Assembly (NCBI RefSeq): GCF_002082565.1
Contig: NZ_CP020562.1
Coordinates: 496,001 to 560,000, forward strand
Length of the DNA stretch: 64,000 bases
Origin: Halomonas sp. GT
GTDB lineage: Bacteria; Pseudomonadota; Gammaproteobacteria; Pseudomonadales; Halomonadaceae
Reading direction: 5' to 3'
Every line of letters begins with the position of its first letter. The stretch's first letter is position 1. Under the pieces are notes generated by a model. The model saw only the letters and a list, made by a program, of their open reading frames with translations, did no database searches and was not told the origin of the DNA. Positions 19,674 through 29,714 of this stretch are shown in pieces. The position numbers were made by a program, and so were the translations under genes.

Positions 19674-22349
19674 TTACACGCCTAACACTTCGATAAGCCG
19701 TTCACGAAGCTGCTGTTGCCGATCTGGGTCGGTGAGCGGTTCACCTGCTTTTGTGGTAATGAAGAAAACGTCTTCAACCCGTTCCCCCAGCGTGGCAATT
19801 TTCGCCGCCGATAAGGCAATATCCTGTTCCATAAAAATACGCCCGACACGAGCCAGCAGGCCGGGGCGGTCTGGAGCAGTTAACTCTAGCAGCGTACGTT
19901 CGTTGGCTGGGTCCTGCTCAATAACTACCTCGGTGGGCACTTTGAAGTGCTTAAGCTGTCGCGGTGTGTGGCGCGTAACAATCTCTGGATAGTCATCCGG
20001 GTCATCCAATTCTTCGACGAGGTGCCGACGCATCTCCTCAATATGCTCAGGATCACGAATAGGCTGGCCATAATGATCTAGCACAATGAACGTGTTGAGT
20101 GTCCAGTCGTTGTGCGAGGTGGCGATGCGGGCATCATGGATAGATAAGCCTAGTTGCTCCATGGCGGCGGCGGTTGCCGCAAATAAATCGTCTACCGAAC
20201 GGGTGTGGATAAAGACCTTGGTGCCACCTTCGGCCATATCGGCGGTGGGCGCACTAATTAAGACCAACGGCAAAATAGACGGCTGGTGGGCAAGAATGCC
20301 TTGGGTCTGCCAGACAATTTCGCTGGGTGCGTATTGAAGGAAATAGTCTTCGCCGAGGGATTCCCACAGTTGATCAATCTGAGCGCTGTCGACGCCGACT
20401 GTTTGCAGTAACGAGCGGGCTTCAGTGCGGGTTTCTCGCACCCAGTCATCTCGGTCAGGCGGATTTTTTAGCCCCCGTCGCAATGCACGCTTGGTTTCGG
20501 CATGAAGCTGGCGCAACAGTGACGCGCGCCAACCGTTCCACAGAGTGGGGTTGGTTGCGTTTATGTCGGCCACTGTGAGCACGTAGAGGTAATCTAAGCG
20601 GGTCTCGTCGCGCACCGTTAGAGCGAAGTCGCGAATCACGTCGGGATCGCTAATGTCACGCTTCTGAGCGGTCATGGACATCAGTAGGTGATGCTCCACC
20701 AGCCAGCGCAGTAAATTGGTATCGTGTTGGGAAACGTGGTGACGGTGACAGAATTGTTCAACATCACGTGCACCAATCTCAGAATGGTCGCCGCCGCGAC
20801 CTTTACCAACATCATGAAACAGCCCGGCAATCCACAGTAGATCCATTTTGGGCAGTTGATGGATAAGCGTGGCTGCGACTGGGAAGTCGTCTTTGGCATC
20901 CGATTTTCGAAATCCGTGTAAAAACTTCAGCAAGCGGAGGGTATGAGCATCTACGGTGTAAATATGAAACAAATCGTGTTGCATCAATCCAACCGCGCGA
21001 CCAAATTCTGGAAGGTACTTGCCTAAGATGCCGTAACGGTTCATACGCCTTAACTGGCGAGGGACATTGCCGGGAGCCCGTAAAATGGACATGAACAGCC
21101 GCTGATGGCGCGGGTCTTCACGGTAATGGTCATCGATTTGATGGCGATGGTCGCGAATCAAGCGGATGGTGTCAGCGCGTACCCCCTCTATTTCCGGGTG
21201 CTTGGCCATCAACAGAAACAGTTCCAGCATGGCCGCAGGTCGCTCACGAAACAGATTGCGTGAACGCACCTGGATGTAGCCGCCTTTCGTTTCGAAACGC
21301 TCATTCAGCTTAACAGTTTCCAAGGCCTCTTTGCCGCGTAGAATAACCTCATCAAAGTGCTGTAACAGCATGTCGTTAAGCCCGGCTAGGGCGGTCACAT
21401 GCCGATAGTAGCGCTTCATAAACTGTTCAACCGCTAAGCGCTCAGGGGTATCTCGAAAGCCAAACATTTCGGCAATGGTGCGCTGGTGATCAAATAGCAA
21501 TCGGTCTTCGGCGCGGTCTGTCAGCATGTGCAGGGCATAACGCACCTGCCACAAAAAGGCTTGGCCCTGGCTTAAGATGCGAAGCTCGGCATCGTTCATA
21601 AAGCCATTTGCGACAATGTCGGCATAGTGCTCAGTGCCAAAATGGCGTTTGGCTACCCAGCCAATCATCTGAATATCTCGCAGGCCACCTGGGGAGCTTT
21701 TGAGGTTTGGCTCTAAATGGTATTCAGAATTGTTGTAGCGGTAGTGGCGAGCAATTTGTTCTTGCCACTTTGCTTCAAAAAAGCGGTCGGCGGGCCAAAT
21801 GTGCTCGGCACTAAGGCGTTCACGCATTTTTTGGCGAAGGTGTTCGGGGCCAGCAATGAGCCGTGATTCCAGCAGATTGGTCATCACGGTGACATCCGCT
21901 TCAGCTTCTCGCTCACAGTCATTTAGTGAGCGTACGCTATGACCAATCTCAAGACCGATATCCCATAAGAAGGTAATAAAAGCGCTTAGCGATTCTTGGA
22001 AGGGAGTATCGTCGTCGTGTTCTAGCAGCAGCAACAGATCAATATCTGAGTGCGGGTGTAGCTCGCCACGCCCATAGCCACCTACCGCTACCAGAGCAAC
22101 ACCCTCGTCAGGCCAATCGTGCTGTTCCCAGGCGATGGCTAGCAACTGATCCAGATACCACGCCCGTCCGCGGACTAAGTCGCGTATATCTGCCCCGGAA
22201 CGAAACTGCTCATCCAGCTTGGCTTGTAGCTCCCGAAGCGCCGCCTTAAACGGCGCAATAGGAGAGCGTGAACCAGCTAGTTCGGTGCGAAACATAGCGA
22301 GATCGTACAGCGTGGTGTCCGGCTCGAACCGGTAGTGATGAAGAAGCAT
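19674..22349 (-). CDS. glnD: PII uridylyltransferase/uridylyl-removing enzyme GlnD
   Basis: Nitrogen sensor that uridylylates PII proteins when glutamine is low and reverses the modification when it is high. The 891 residues show a nucleotidyltransferase domain (VGGYGRGELHPHSDIDLLLL near residue 95), an HD hydrolase domain (GLFHDVGKGRGGDHSEIGA near 500) and two C-terminal ACT domains (the last begins LLELTAPDRPGLLARVG). The start overlaps the map stop as TGATG. The map-glnD-dap order is shared with Pseudomonas. Confidence 0.96.
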   Translation of the reverse strand: MLLHHYRFEPDTTLYDLAMFRTELAGSRSPIAPFKAALRELQAKLDEQFRSGADIRDLVRGRAWYLDQLLAIAWEQHDWPDEGVALVAVGGYGRGELHPHSDIDLLLLLEHDDDTPFQESLSAFITFLWDIGLEIGHSVRSLNDCEREAEADVTVMTNLLESRLIAGPEHLRQKMRERLSAEHIWPADRFFEAKWQEQIARHYRYNNSEYHLEPNLKSSPGGLRDIQMIGWVAKRHFGTEHYADIVANGFMNDAELRILSQGQAFLWQVRYALHMLTDRAEDRLLFDHQRTIAEMFGFRDTPERLAVEQFMKRYYRHVTALAGLNDMLLQHFDEVILRGKEALETVKLNERFETKGGYIQVRSRNLFRERPAAMLELFLLMAKHPEIEGVRADTIRLIRDHRHQIDDHYREDPRHQRLFMSILRAPGNVPRQLRRMNRYGILGKYLPEFGRAVGLMQHDLFHIYTVDAHTLRLLKFLHGFRKSDAKDDFPVAATLIHQLPKMDLLWIAGLFHDVGKGRGGDHSEIGARDVEQFCHRHHVSQHDTNLLRWLVEHHLLMSMTAQKRDISDPDVIRDFALTVRDETRLDYLYVLTVADINATNPTLWNGWRASLLRQLHAETKRALRRGLKNPPDRDDWVRETRTEARSLLQTVGVDSAQIDQLWESLGEDYFLQYAPSEIVWQTQGILAHQPSILPLVLISAPTADMAEGGTKVFIHTRSVDDLFAATAAAMEQLGLSIHDARIATSHNDWTLNTFIVLDHYGQPIRDPEHIEEMRRHLVEELDDPDDYPEIVTRHTPRQLKHFKVPTEVVIEQDPANERTLLELTAPDRPGLLARVGRIFMEQDIALSAAKIATLGERVEDVFFITTKAGEPLTDPDRQQQLRERLIEVLGV

Positions 22350-23140
22350 CAGCGATTCAGAAAACTGAAGTCTTCGTCGTTGCGTGCTGTTAACACCTCA
22401 ACGCCGTTTTCCGTGACCAGCAGCGTGTGCTCCCACTGAGCAGATAAGCTTCGATCCTTAGTGACCGCGGTCCAGCCATCGCGTAGTACCTTGGTTTTAT
22501 AGCCGCCCACATTAATCATTGGTTCGATAGTAAAGCACATGCCGGCTTCCAATGAGATATCGGCATCTGGCGCATAGCCATCATAGTGAAGAAACTGCGG
22601 ATCTTCGTGGAAATCGGCGCCGATGCCGTGGCCGCAGAAGTCACGTACCACGGAGTAGCCGTGTGCCTCAGCGTGTTGCTGAATAACGCGGGCAAGTTCC
22701 GATAGGTGTACGCCTGGCTTTACTAGCTCAATGCTTTTGTACAGGCACTCTTGAGTGATACGGCATAAGCGCTCGCCCTGGATCGTATCGCCGATGACGA
22801 ACATTACGCTGGAATCGCCGTGGTAGCCGTCAGTCGTTTTGACGGTGATATCCAGATTCATGATATCGCCGTTCTTCAATTTTTTGGCATCATCAGGGAT
22901 GCCATGGCAGACCACGTGATTGATTGATGTGCAGGTTGCTTTCGGAAAACCGTGGTAGTTCAACGGGGCAGGTGTAGAGCCCAAATTATTAACAATAAAA
23001 TCGTGGCACAGGCGATCAATTTCACCCGTAGAGATCCCTGCTTCGATGTGGGGTGTGATCATTTCAATGACGCTGGCAGCTTGGCGCCCGGCTTCACGCA
23101 TTTTCTCGATTTCAGAAGGCGTCTTGATAGGAACGTTCAT
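22349..23140 (-). CDS. map: Methionine aminopeptidase, type I
   Basis: Removes N-terminal methionine from nascent proteins. The 263 residues match the type I family without N-terminal extension. Metal ligands are visible in MNLDITVKTTDGYHGDSSVMF (two Asp), RDFCGHGIGADFHEDP (His), CFTIEPMINVGG (Glu) and WTAVTKDRSLSAQWEHTLLV (Glu). It is divergent from rpsB, as in most gammaproteobacteria. Confidence 0.97.
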   Translation of the reverse strand: MNVPIKTPSEIEKMREAGRQAASVIEMITPHIEAGISTGEIDRLCHDFIVNNLGSTPAPLNYHGFPKATCTSINHVVCHGIPDDAKKLKNGDIMNLDITVKTTDGYHGDSSVMFVIGDTIQGERLCRITQECLYKSIELVKPGVHLSELARVIQQHAEAHGYSVVRDFCGHGIGADFHEDPQFLHYDGYAPDADISLEAGMCFTIEPMINVGGYKTKVLRDGWTAVTKDRSLSAQWEHTLLVTENGVEVLTARNDEDFSFLNR

Positions 23141-23220
23141 GAATTCTCGATGTGGATTCTAAAGTAAGTGGTGAACGGCAATGGTGAGCGGTAAATTAAG
23201 ACCGTTACATGCGCTGTGAC

Positions 23221-23249
23221 TTCATCTTGGTAATGATCTATGGTATAAA
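23221..23249 (+). promoter_or_regulatory. Probable rpsB-tsf promoter
   Basis: -10 TATAAA at 23244-23249 follows a weak -35 TTCATC with 17-base spacing. The bases after the -10 are very G+C rich (GCCGCGCGC), the discriminator type linked to stringent control of ribosomal promoters. The GGTATAAAG context matches the rpmB promoter. Confidence 0.5.
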
Positions 23250-23255
23250 GCCGCG

Positions 23256-23476
23256 CGCTTTCCTGCAATCGCCATCCAATGCTTCTTTATCGGTTGGTCA
23301 TCTGCAGAAAGGCTATTTTAAACGCAATGCAGGTAGTCTGTGTTGCTAAACAGCAAGCCTTGAAAACACACATGCACCGGCACATGGTCCCGGGTGCCGC
23401 TGGCAGCGTCTGACGATGCCACTGGTCGGATCCATGGGGTGCGTGGAGGCCTAACCCGAGTTTCAGGAGTTTTATC
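23256..23476 (+). promoter_or_regulatory. rpsB 5' leader, probable S2 autoregulatory region
   Basis: Most of the 336-base gap between map and rpsB would be transcribed as a leader of about 220 bases. It contains a stem GGCAC/GTGCC around 23378-23403 and further G+C-rich segments before the ribosome binding site AGGAG at 23466. E. coli rpsB is repressed by free S2 through its leader. That this leader does the same is inference. I see no ORF with a ribosome binding site in it. Confidence 0.4.
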
Positions 23477-24226
23477 ATGTCTCACGTTAATATGCGTGAC
23501 CTGCTGAAAGCAGGCGCTCACTTCGGTCACCAAACCAAGTATTGGAATCCGAAGATGGGTAAATTCATCTTCGGCGCGCGCAACAAGATTCATATCATCA
23601 ACCTCGAGCACACCTTGCCGGCGCTGAACGAAGCGATCGACGTGGTTGAGAAGATGGCGGCATCCAACAACAAAATTTTGTTTGTTGGCACCAAGCGCAG
23701 CGCTAGCAAGATCATCAAAGAAGAAGCAAACCGCGTTAACCAGCCGTTCGTCAACCATCGCTGGTTGGGTGGCATGCTGACTAACTTCAAGACTATTCGT
23801 CAGTCCATCAAGCGTCTACGCGACTTAGAAACAATGCGCGAAGACGGTACGTTCGAGAAACTGACCAAGAAAGAAGTCTTGATGGCGACGCGTGAGCAAG
23901 AGAAGCTCGAGCGTTCTATCGGCGGTATCAAGAACATGGGCGGCCTTCCTGACGCACTGTTCGTTATCGATGTTGACCACGAGCGCATCGCGATCAACGA
24001 AGCCAACAAGCTGGGTATCCCGGTTATTGGTGTGGTAGATACCAACTCAAACCCAGATGGCGTTGATTACGTGATCCCGGGTAACGATGACTCTATCCGC
24101 GCTATTCAGATCTACGTGAAAGCAATTGCTGACGCGTGTGGTCGTGCGAAAGAAGGTCGTCCGGAAGAGTTTGTCGAAGTGACTGAAGAAGCCGCTTCTG
24201 CCGACACTGACGCTGCTGCCGAGTAA
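23477..24226 (+). CDS. rpsB: 30S ribosomal protein S2
   Basis: Small-subunit ribosomal protein of 249 residues. Family signatures are [20 protein letters not shown] at the N-terminus and [19 protein letters not shown] near residue 160. The C-terminus is an acidic, Ala-rich tail that varies among species. CAGGAG precedes the ATG. It is followed by an intrinsic terminator and then tsf, the conserved pair. Confidence 0.98.
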   Translation: MSHVNMRDLLKAGAHFGHQTKYWNPKMGKFIFGARNKIHIINLEHTLPALNEAIDVVEKMAASNNKILFVGTKRSASKIIKEEANRVNQPFVNHRWLGGMLTNFKTIRQSIKRLRDLETMREDGTFEKLTKKEVLMATREQEKLERSIGGIKNMGGLPDALFVIDVDHERIAINEANKLGIPVIGVVDTNSNPDGVDYVIPGNDDSIRAIQIYVKAIADACGRAKEGRPEEFVEVTEEAASADTDAAAE

Positions 24227-24271
24227 CGGTTGCAGTGGTGCGGCGGCCAGACAAGCCGCATCATGTTTAAG

Positions 24272-24294
24272 AGGGGGCCTTATGCCCCCTTTTT
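24272..24294 (+). terminator. Intrinsic terminator between rpsB and tsf
   Basis: Stem AGGGGGC/GCCCCCT with a 5-base loop and a T5 tract, 46 bases after the rpsB stop. In E. coli a similar element makes tsf expression lower than rpsB, so read-through here probably sets the ratio. Confidence 0.85.
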
Positions 24295-24389
24295 CCCGCT
24301 TTGAGTTCGCTCAAGTGGGCCGATTATGCCGGACGCTTAATGCCGGCGAATGCTCTACAAAGTGATACGCAACGGTCATCTACCGAGCC

Positions 24390-24395
24390 TATACT
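24390..24395 (+). promoter_or_regulatory. Possible tsf-proximal -10 element
   Basis: TATACT 50 bases upstream of tsf is followed by the G+C-rich GTAGCGCG. The matching -35 region is poor (TACGCA at 24366-24371), so this is only a candidate for an internal promoter after the rpsB terminator. Confidence 0.3.
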
Positions 24396-24444
24396 CTGTA
24401 GCGCGTTTAACTTTCAGCTAGAACCATTTCCGAGGTGAAAACTC

Positions 24445-25314
24445 ATGGCTGCTATCAGCGCCTCTCAGGTTAAGGAACTGCGCGAACGTACCGGTCTTGG
24501 CATGATGGAGTGTAAAAAAGCACTTACTGAAGCCGACGGTGATATCGAAGTTGCAATCGAGAACCTGCGTAAAAGCTCTGGCCTTAAAGCCGCGAAAAAA
24601 GCGGGTCGTACCGCTGCAGAAGGTGCCGTTGTTACTCGCGTAGCAGAAGACGGCAGCTACGGCGTAATGGTCGAGATCAACTCCGAAACTGATTTCGTTG
24701 CCCGTGACGACAACTTCATCGCTTTCACCAACAAGATCGCAGATGCGTTCTTTGCGGCGAAAAATGAAGACGTTGCAGCGGTAATGGCTGGCGACCTCGA
24801 GTCTACTCGTGAGCAGCTGGTACAGAAAATCGGCGAGAATATCGGTGTGCGTCGTGCCGTTGTTGTGAACGCTGTTGAAGGTGGCCTTGTAGGCGAATAC
24901 GTTCACGGCGGCCGTATCGGCGTCTTGACCGTTCTGAAAGGTGGTAACACGGAAGCTGCTAAAGACGTTGCTATGCACGTGGCAGCGATCAATCCGTCGG
25001 TTGCGCACCCAGAAGATATGCCGCAGGAAGAGCTGGATAAAGAAAAAGCGATTATTCTGGCCCAGCCGGACATGGCCGGTAAGCCTGAGCAGATCGCTGA
25101 GAAAATGGTTCAAGGCCGTCTGAAAAAGTACTTGGCCGAGAACAGCCTGACCGAACAGCCGTTCGTTAAAGACCCGAACCAATCCGTTGCCGAGTTCGTG
25201 AAAGCGGCGGGTGGCGAAGTGGTTAGCTTCACTCGCTTTGAAGTGGGCGAAGGCATCGAGAAAGAAGAAGTCGACTTTGCTAAAGAAGTTATGGAACAGG
25301 CTGGCCGTCGCTAA
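24445..25314 (+). CDS. tsf: Elongation factor Ts
   Basis: Nucleotide exchange factor for EF-Tu. The 289 residues begin [27 protein letters not shown], the UBA-like domain with the family signature (usually TGAGMMDCKKAL). The core exchange residues lie in [16 protein letters not shown], with the conserved Thr-Asp-Phe-Val contacting EF-Tu, and the C-terminal module ends [16 protein letters not shown] precedes the start. It is followed by its own terminator before pyrH. Confidence 0.98.
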   Translation: MAAISASQVKELRERTGLGMMECKKALTEADGDIEVAIENLRKSSGLKAAKKAGRTAAEGAVVTRVAEDGSYGVMVEINSETDFVARDDNFIAFTNKIADAFFAAKNEDVAAVMAGDLESTREQLVQKIGENIGVRRAVVVNAVEGGLVGEYVHGGRIGVLTVLKGGNTEAAKDVAMHVAAINPSVAHPEDMPQEELDKEKAIILAQPDMAGKPEQIAEKMVQGRLKKYLAENSLTEQPFVKDPNQSVAEFVKAAGGEVVSFTRFEVGEGIEKEEVDFAKEVMEQAGRR

Positions 25315-25339
25315 GGTCAGAGGTTTCAGAAAGAAGATG

Positions 25340-25364
25340 GCGTGCGCGCGAGCGCACGCTTTTG
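25340..25364 (+). terminator. Terminator after tsf
   Basis: Perfect 8-bp stem GCGTGCGC/GCGCACGC closed by a GCGA tetraloop and followed by TTTTGTG, 25 bases beyond the tsf stop. Confidence 0.85.
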
Positions 25365-25436
25365 TGTATCCGGCCCCTGCGAAAAACTGGGGTCGTCTCG
25401 CCCGCCTGTGTTCAGGTCTGCCTCAGGAGAGATGCC

Positions 25437-26210
25437 ATGTCACGTGAAGTTCAAGAGTCCGCCCCCGCAGTTGCTGCCAGTAAGGCTGAAAAGTCGAAAT
25501 CAAAATACAAACGTATTTTGCTGAAGTTGTCTGGCGAAGCGCTAATGGGTGAGCACGATTTTGGTATTGATCCGAAAGTGCTGGATCGTATGGCACTAGA
25601 GATCGGCCAATTGGTTGGTATTGGCGTTCAGGTGGGTATCGTGATTGGTGGTGGAAACCTATTTCGTGGCGCGGCGCTCAATGAAGCTGGCATGGATCGG
25701 GTGACGGGTGACCACATGGGAATGCTGGCAACAGTGATGAATGCGCTAGCAATGCGGGATGCACTTGAGCGCTCCAATATTCGCTCGCGAGTAATGTCAG
25801 CGATTCCCATGAGTGGTGTGGTGGAGCATTACGACCGCCGCACCGCCATCCGCTACTTAACGTCGGGAGACGTGGTGCTGTTTTCCGCTGGTACGGGTAA
25901 TCCTTTCTTTACGACCGACTCTGCAGCCTGCTTACGTGGTATTGAAGTAGATGTTGACGTGGTGATCAAGGCCACCAAAGTGGACGGCGTGTACAATAAA
26001 GATCCGGTTAAACATCCCGATGCCGTGAAGTACGACCAGCTCTCTTACGACGATGCCCTAGACCAAAAATTGGGCGTTATGGATTTGACCGCAATCTGCC
26101 TGGTACGTGACCATAATATGCCGGTGCGGGTATTTGATATGAATAAGCCTGGTGCCCTGCTGAATTTGGTAGTAGGGGGCAAGGAAGGCACGCTGATAGA
26201 CAGAGGGTAA
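25437..26210 (+). CDS. pyrH: UMP kinase PyrH
   Basis: Bacterial hexameric UMP kinase supplying UDP. It has 257 residues from ATG 25437, which has CAGGAGA 6 bases upstream; the longer frame to 25362 overlaps the terminator and is not used. Motifs are [13 protein letters not shown] (ATP-binding loop), [13 protein letters not shown] near residue 70 and [16 protein letters not shown] near 155. The N-terminal tail of about 22 residues before the core is longer than in E. coli. The gene opens the pyrH-frr-uppS-cdsA-dxr run. Confidence 0.97.
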   Translation: MSREVQESAPAVAASKAEKSKSKYKRILLKLSGEALMGEHDFGIDPKVLDRMALEIGQLVGIGVQVGIVIGGGNLFRGAALNEAGMDRVTGDHMGMLATVMNALAMRDALERSNIRSRVMSAIPMSGVVEHYDRRTAIRYLTSGDVVLFSAGTGNPFFTTDSAACLRGIEVDVDVVIKATKVDGVYNKDPVKHPDAVKYDQLSYDDALDQKLGVMDLTAICLVRDHNMPVRVFDMNKPGALLNLVVGGKEGTLIDRG

Positions 26211-26214
26211 TATC

Positions 26215-26772
26215 GTGATCAATGACATCAAGAAAGATGCAGAATCTCGCATGAAGAAAAGCGTTGAAGCGCTGCACAGTAACTTCAATAAGATCCGTAC
26301 GGGGCGTGCTCATCCCAGTATTCTCGACGCGGTGACCGTTGATTATTACGGTGGCCAGGTGCCGCTAAATCAAGTGGCTTCCGTTAACGTCGAAGATGCT
26401 CGTACACTGACAGTAACGCCTTGGGAACAGGGCATGGTGCCCAAGATTGAGAAGGCGATTATGACCTCTGATCTGGGGCTTAATCCTGCCAGTGCTGGTA
26501 ATGTCATTCGTGTGCCGATGCCGATGTTGACCGAAGAAACACGCAAAGGCTACATCAAGCAGGCGCGTAGCGAAGCTGAGCATGCGCGCGTGGCGGTACG
26601 TAACGTACGTCGTGATGCCAACGGTGATTTTAAATCCTTGCTGAAGGATAAAGAAATTACCGAAGACGATCAGCGCCAAGGTGAAGACGACATCCAGAAG
26701 TTGACGGATAAGTATATTGCTGAGATCGATAAAGCGCTTGCCGCAAAAGAACAGGATCTCATGCAGGTATAG
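26215..26772 (+). CDS. frr: Ribosome recycling factor
   Basis: 185-residue two-domain protein that, with EF-G, splits post-termination ribosomes. The start is GTG 26215 ([20 protein letters not shown]). Conserved segments are [13 protein letters not shown] near residue 26 and [19 protein letters not shown] near 110, with the terminal helical bundle ending [16 protein letters not shown]. It lies 4 bases after pyrH, so translation is coupled. Confidence 0.97.
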   Translation: MINDIKKDAESRMKKSVEALHSNFNKIRTGRAHPSILDAVTVDYYGGQVPLNQVASVNVEDARTLTVTPWEQGMVPKIEKAIMTSDLGLNPASAGNVIRVPMPMLTEETRKGYIKQARSEAEHARVAVRNVRRDANGDFKSLLKDKEITEDDQRQGEDDIQKLTDKYIAEIDKALAAKEQDLMQV

Positions 26773-26808
26773 TTATTAGTATAAAAATAGCTACCTGCTT
26801 TCAATCAA

Positions 26809-26833
26809 CCACGGGGAGCTTGGCTGCCCGTGG
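26809..26833. other. G+C-rich hairpin between frr and uppS
   Basis: Perfect 7-bp stem CCACGGG/CCCGTGG with an 11-base loop and no T tract after it, so it is not an intrinsic terminator. It could be an RNA processing or stability element in the operon transcript. Confidence 0.4.
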
Positions 26834-26878
26834 GCCATCGCTTGGCTTTACTATGACTGACCTTTGGTGCGAGAACCC

Positions 26879-27664
26879 ATGACGTCTCCGCAGCTTCCCC
26901 AAGCGCAGCAGGATGGCAGGCCGCCTTCTCGATCCGAGGAGGCACCGCCATCCCATGTTGCTATTATTATGGATGGTAATAACCGCTGGGCGCGGGCACG
27001 AGGGCTTTCCGGAGTGCGCGGTCACCGAGCCGGTGTCGAAGCCGTGCGAGCGGTTATTGAGCGCGCTGCGCAACGGGGCGTTCAAACATTGAGTCTTTTC
27101 GCTTTTTCTAGTGAAAATTGGAAGCGTCCCGCGGCTGAGGTGAATGCCTTGATGGAGCTTTTTTTGATGGCGCTTAAGCGTGAAGTCAAAAAGCTCAATG
27201 AGCGTAATATTCGTCTGTCAATTATTGGCGAGCAGCGTGGTTTTTCCCATGCGATCCAAAAGCATATTCAGCGTGCCGAGGCGTTAACCGCAGAGAATAC
27301 CGGCATGCATCTAGTGATTGCTGCTAACTACGGCGGCCAATGGGACCTTGCGCGAGCGGCTAGGCAGTTGGCAGAGCAAGTAGCCGCAGGCGAGCTGGCG
27401 GCTTCCGATATTAATGAGGCGCGCCTTGATGCGGCAATGAATACGCACAATGTGCCGCCGGTAGATTTATGCATCCGCACCAGCGGGGAGCAGCGGTTAT
27501 CTAACTTTATGTTATGGCAGTTGGCTTATGCAGAACTGCATTTTTCGCCACTGCTCTGGCCAGATTTCAACGGGGCGGCGCTTGATGAGGCGTTGGACGA
27601 CTTTTGCCTACGTCGCCGTCGTTTTGGTATGACCGACGCACAAATAGAGGCGCAAGGTGCTTAA
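26879..27664 (+). CDS. uppS: Undecaprenyl diphosphate synthase UppS
   Basis: cis-Prenyltransferase that makes the C55 lipid carrier for peptidoglycan and O-antigen. It has 261 residues from ATG 26879; GTG 26867 and TTG 26864 are in frame. The catalytic segment HVAIIMDGNNRWARARG carries the essential Asp, followed by FAFSSENWKRP and the C-terminal DLCIRTSGEQRLSNFMLWQ. The 3' end overlaps cdsA by 8 bases. Confidence 0.96.
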   Translation: MTSPQLPQAQQDGRPPSRSEEAPPSHVAIIMDGNNRWARARGLSGVRGHRAGVEAVRAVIERAAQRGVQTLSLFAFSSENWKRPAAEVNALMELFLMALKREVKKLNERNIRLSIIGEQRGFSHAIQKHIQRAEALTAENTGMHLVIAANYGGQWDLARAARQLAEQVAAGELAASDINEARLDAAMNTHNVPPVDLCIRTSGEQRLSNFMLWQLAYAELHFSPLLWPDFNGAALDEALDDFCLRRRRFGMTDAQIEAQGA

Positions 27665-28478
27665 ACAGCGGATGATTACAGCAGCCTGGTTAGCGCCCTT
27701 GACGCTGATTGGCTTGTTCGGACTACAAGGTGGGGCCTTTGCACTTTTTACAGCACTTATTGTGCTGCTAGGTGCTTGGGAGTGGACCAACTTAGCCGGT
27801 GTCGCCCGCCAGGGGGCGCGATTTTCCCTGGTGGCTGTTATGGCAGTGTTAATGCTGGTGATGTGGCTAGGAGGAGCAGCGTTAGCCGCTTGGCCGCTTT
27901 GGCTGGCGGTTATAGGGTGGGTAATTAATCTTTATTGGGTGACCCACTACCCTAATGCTGTTAACCAATGGCAAGCCACTTCACGACGGTTGCTAATGGG
28001 TGTGTGGGTGCTGCTGCCGTGCTGGGTAGGATTCAACGTGCTCCGCGATAGTGGCGCTGTATGGCTGCTATTTGTGCTATTGCTGGTATGGACCGCTGAT
28101 ATTGGCGCCTACTTTGCAGGTAGGCGTTGGGGAAAAAACAAGCTTGCTCCAAAAGTAAGCCCAGGAAAGTCCTGGGAAGGCGTGTATGGCGGTCTTGCGG
28201 CCACATTATTGCTAGCGATTGTGTTCGCTGTATGGCAGCCCATTAATTTTATGGGTGGTGTTGCACTCGTAGTGATTACCGGCTTGGTTACACTAGTTTC
28301 AGTGCTTGGTGATCTATTGGAAAGTATGCTCAAGCGCTATCGAGACATCAAGGATTCAAGCCAGCTCTTGCCAGGCCATGGCGGTATACTAGATCGTATT
28401 GACAGCCTGACGGCAGCAGTGCCTATTTTTGCGCTGTTCTATTTACAGGTGATCCATCTTCAGGTGAGTGCCCTATGA
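27657..28478 (+). CDS. cdsA: Phosphatidate cytidylyltransferase CdsA
   Basis: Integral membrane enzyme making CDP-diacylglycerol from phosphatidic acid and CTP. It has 273 residues with seven to eight hydrophobic segments. The C-terminal family signature is unmistakable: [26 protein letters not shown], described by its key Lys-Arg, Lys-Asp and Asp-Arg-Asp residues near 225-250. The start is GTG 27657 inside the uppS end, or ATG 27672. The stop overlaps dxr as ATGA. Confidence 0.95.
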   Translation: MLKQRMITAAWLAPLTLIGLFGLQGGAFALFTALIVLLGAWEWTNLAGVARQGARFSLVAVMAVLMLVMWLGGAALAAWPLWLAVIGWVINLYWVTHYPNAVNQWQATSRRLLMGVWVLLPCWVGFNVLRDSGAVWLLFVLLLVWTADIGAYFAGRRWGKNKLAPKVSPGKSWEGVYGGLAATLLLAIVFAVWQPINFMGGVALVVITGLVTLVSVLGDLLESMLKRYRDIKDSSQLLPGHGGILDRIDSLTAAVPIFALFYLQVIHLQVSAL

Positions 28479-29662
28479 GCCAACCACCTGTTCAGCGTAT
28501 TACAGTGCTTGGTTCAACAGGCTCAATTGGTAAAAGCACCCTTGATGTCATTGCTCAATACCCAGACCGCTATCGCGTTTATGCCTTAACGGCTCATACC
28601 TCAAAAGAAGTGCTCTTAGCGCAATGTCGCGTTCATCATCCTGAGGTTGCTGTATTAGATGATCCTGAAGATGCGAACTGGTTGCAGCAATCACTTTTAA
28701 TGTCAGGGCTCTCTACTAAGGTTCTTTCGGGGGCTATAGCGCTTTGTCAGGTGGCACGAGAAAGGCAAGTGGATACCGTGATGGCCGCTATTGTTGGCGC
28801 AGCGGGCCTGCTACCTGCGCTAGCAGCTGCCGAGTCAGGTAAGCGTGTGCTGTTGGCCAATAAAGAAGCATTGGTGATGAGCGGTGCCTTGTTTATGGAC
28901 GCTATTGCTCGCTCGGGTGCAACTTTATTGCCGATTGATTCCGAACATAATGCTATTTACCAGTGTCTACCTACCGAGCACAGGGGCGGGCTACGTCAGC
29001 ACGGTGTTCGCCAGTTGCTGCTTACTGCCTCTGGCGGGCCTTTTCGCGGCTGGCCGGCAGACGATATCGCTAAGGTGACCCCTGAGCAGGCTTGTCATCA
29101 TCCTAACTGGTCAATGGGGCGCAAAATCTCCGTTGACAGTGCGACGTTGATGAATAAAGGACTAGAGCTTATTGAAGCGTGCTGGCTATTTGATGCAACG
29201 CCCGATCAGATACAAGTCGTGGTTCATCCGCAAAGCGTTATTCATTCTATGGTTGCCTATGATGATGGTTCGGTGATTGCGCAGTTGGGTAATCCTGATA
29301 TGCGTACGCCTATTGCCTATGGCTTGGCATGGCCGGAACGGATTAATGCAGGGGTTGAGACGCTGGATCTTTTTCAGGTGGCGCGTCTGGATTTCGAAGC
29401 TCCCGATGAAACGCTTTTTCCCTGCTTGACGCTCGCCCGCGAAGCAATGCGAAAGGGCGGCGCTGCACCGGCGATTTTGAACGCAGCAAATGAGGTCGCT
29501 GTCGAGGCTTTTCTGGAAGGACAGCTTGGCTTCAGCATGATTGCTGAGGTGGTGGCAAAAGTGATGGCCCTACCGTTTGAGGAACCTGCCGACACGCTTG
29601 AGCAGATACTATCGGCAGATCAGTGGGCACGGGAGCAGGCGGCTCTAATAGTATGCCAATAG
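28475..29662 (+). CDS. dxr: 1-deoxy-D-xylulose 5-phosphate reductoisomerase
   Basis: First committed enzyme of the MEP isoprenoid pathway, feeding UppS. The 395 residues have the NADPH-binding [20 protein letters not shown] at the start, the metal and substrate loop [15 protein letters not shown] near residue 150, the flexible active-site loop [20 protein letters not shown] near 210 and the EACWLF segment. The start overlaps cdsA by 4 bases. Confidence 0.97.
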   Translation: MSQPPVQRITVLGSTGSIGKSTLDVIAQYPDRYRVYALTAHTSKEVLLAQCRVHHPEVAVLDDPEDANWLQQSLLMSGLSTKVLSGAIALCQVARERQVDTVMAAIVGAAGLLPALAAAESGKRVLLANKEALVMSGALFMDAIARSGATLLPIDSEHNAIYQCLPTEHRGGLRQHGVRQLLLTASGGPFRGWPADDIAKVTPEQACHHPNWSMGRKISVDSATLMNKGLELIEACWLFDATPDQIQVVVHPQSVIHSMVAYDDGSVIAQLGNPDMRTPIAYGLAWPERINAGVETLDLFQVARLDFEAPDETLFPCLTLAREAMRKGGAAPAILNAANEVAVEAFLEGQLGFSMIAEVVAKVMALPFEEPADTLEQILSADQWAREQAALIVCQ

Positions 29663-29714
29663 TTCGCTTAGCATCAGCCATCGTTGATCAGCGAGTTGTG
29701 TAAAGGAGCGAAGA

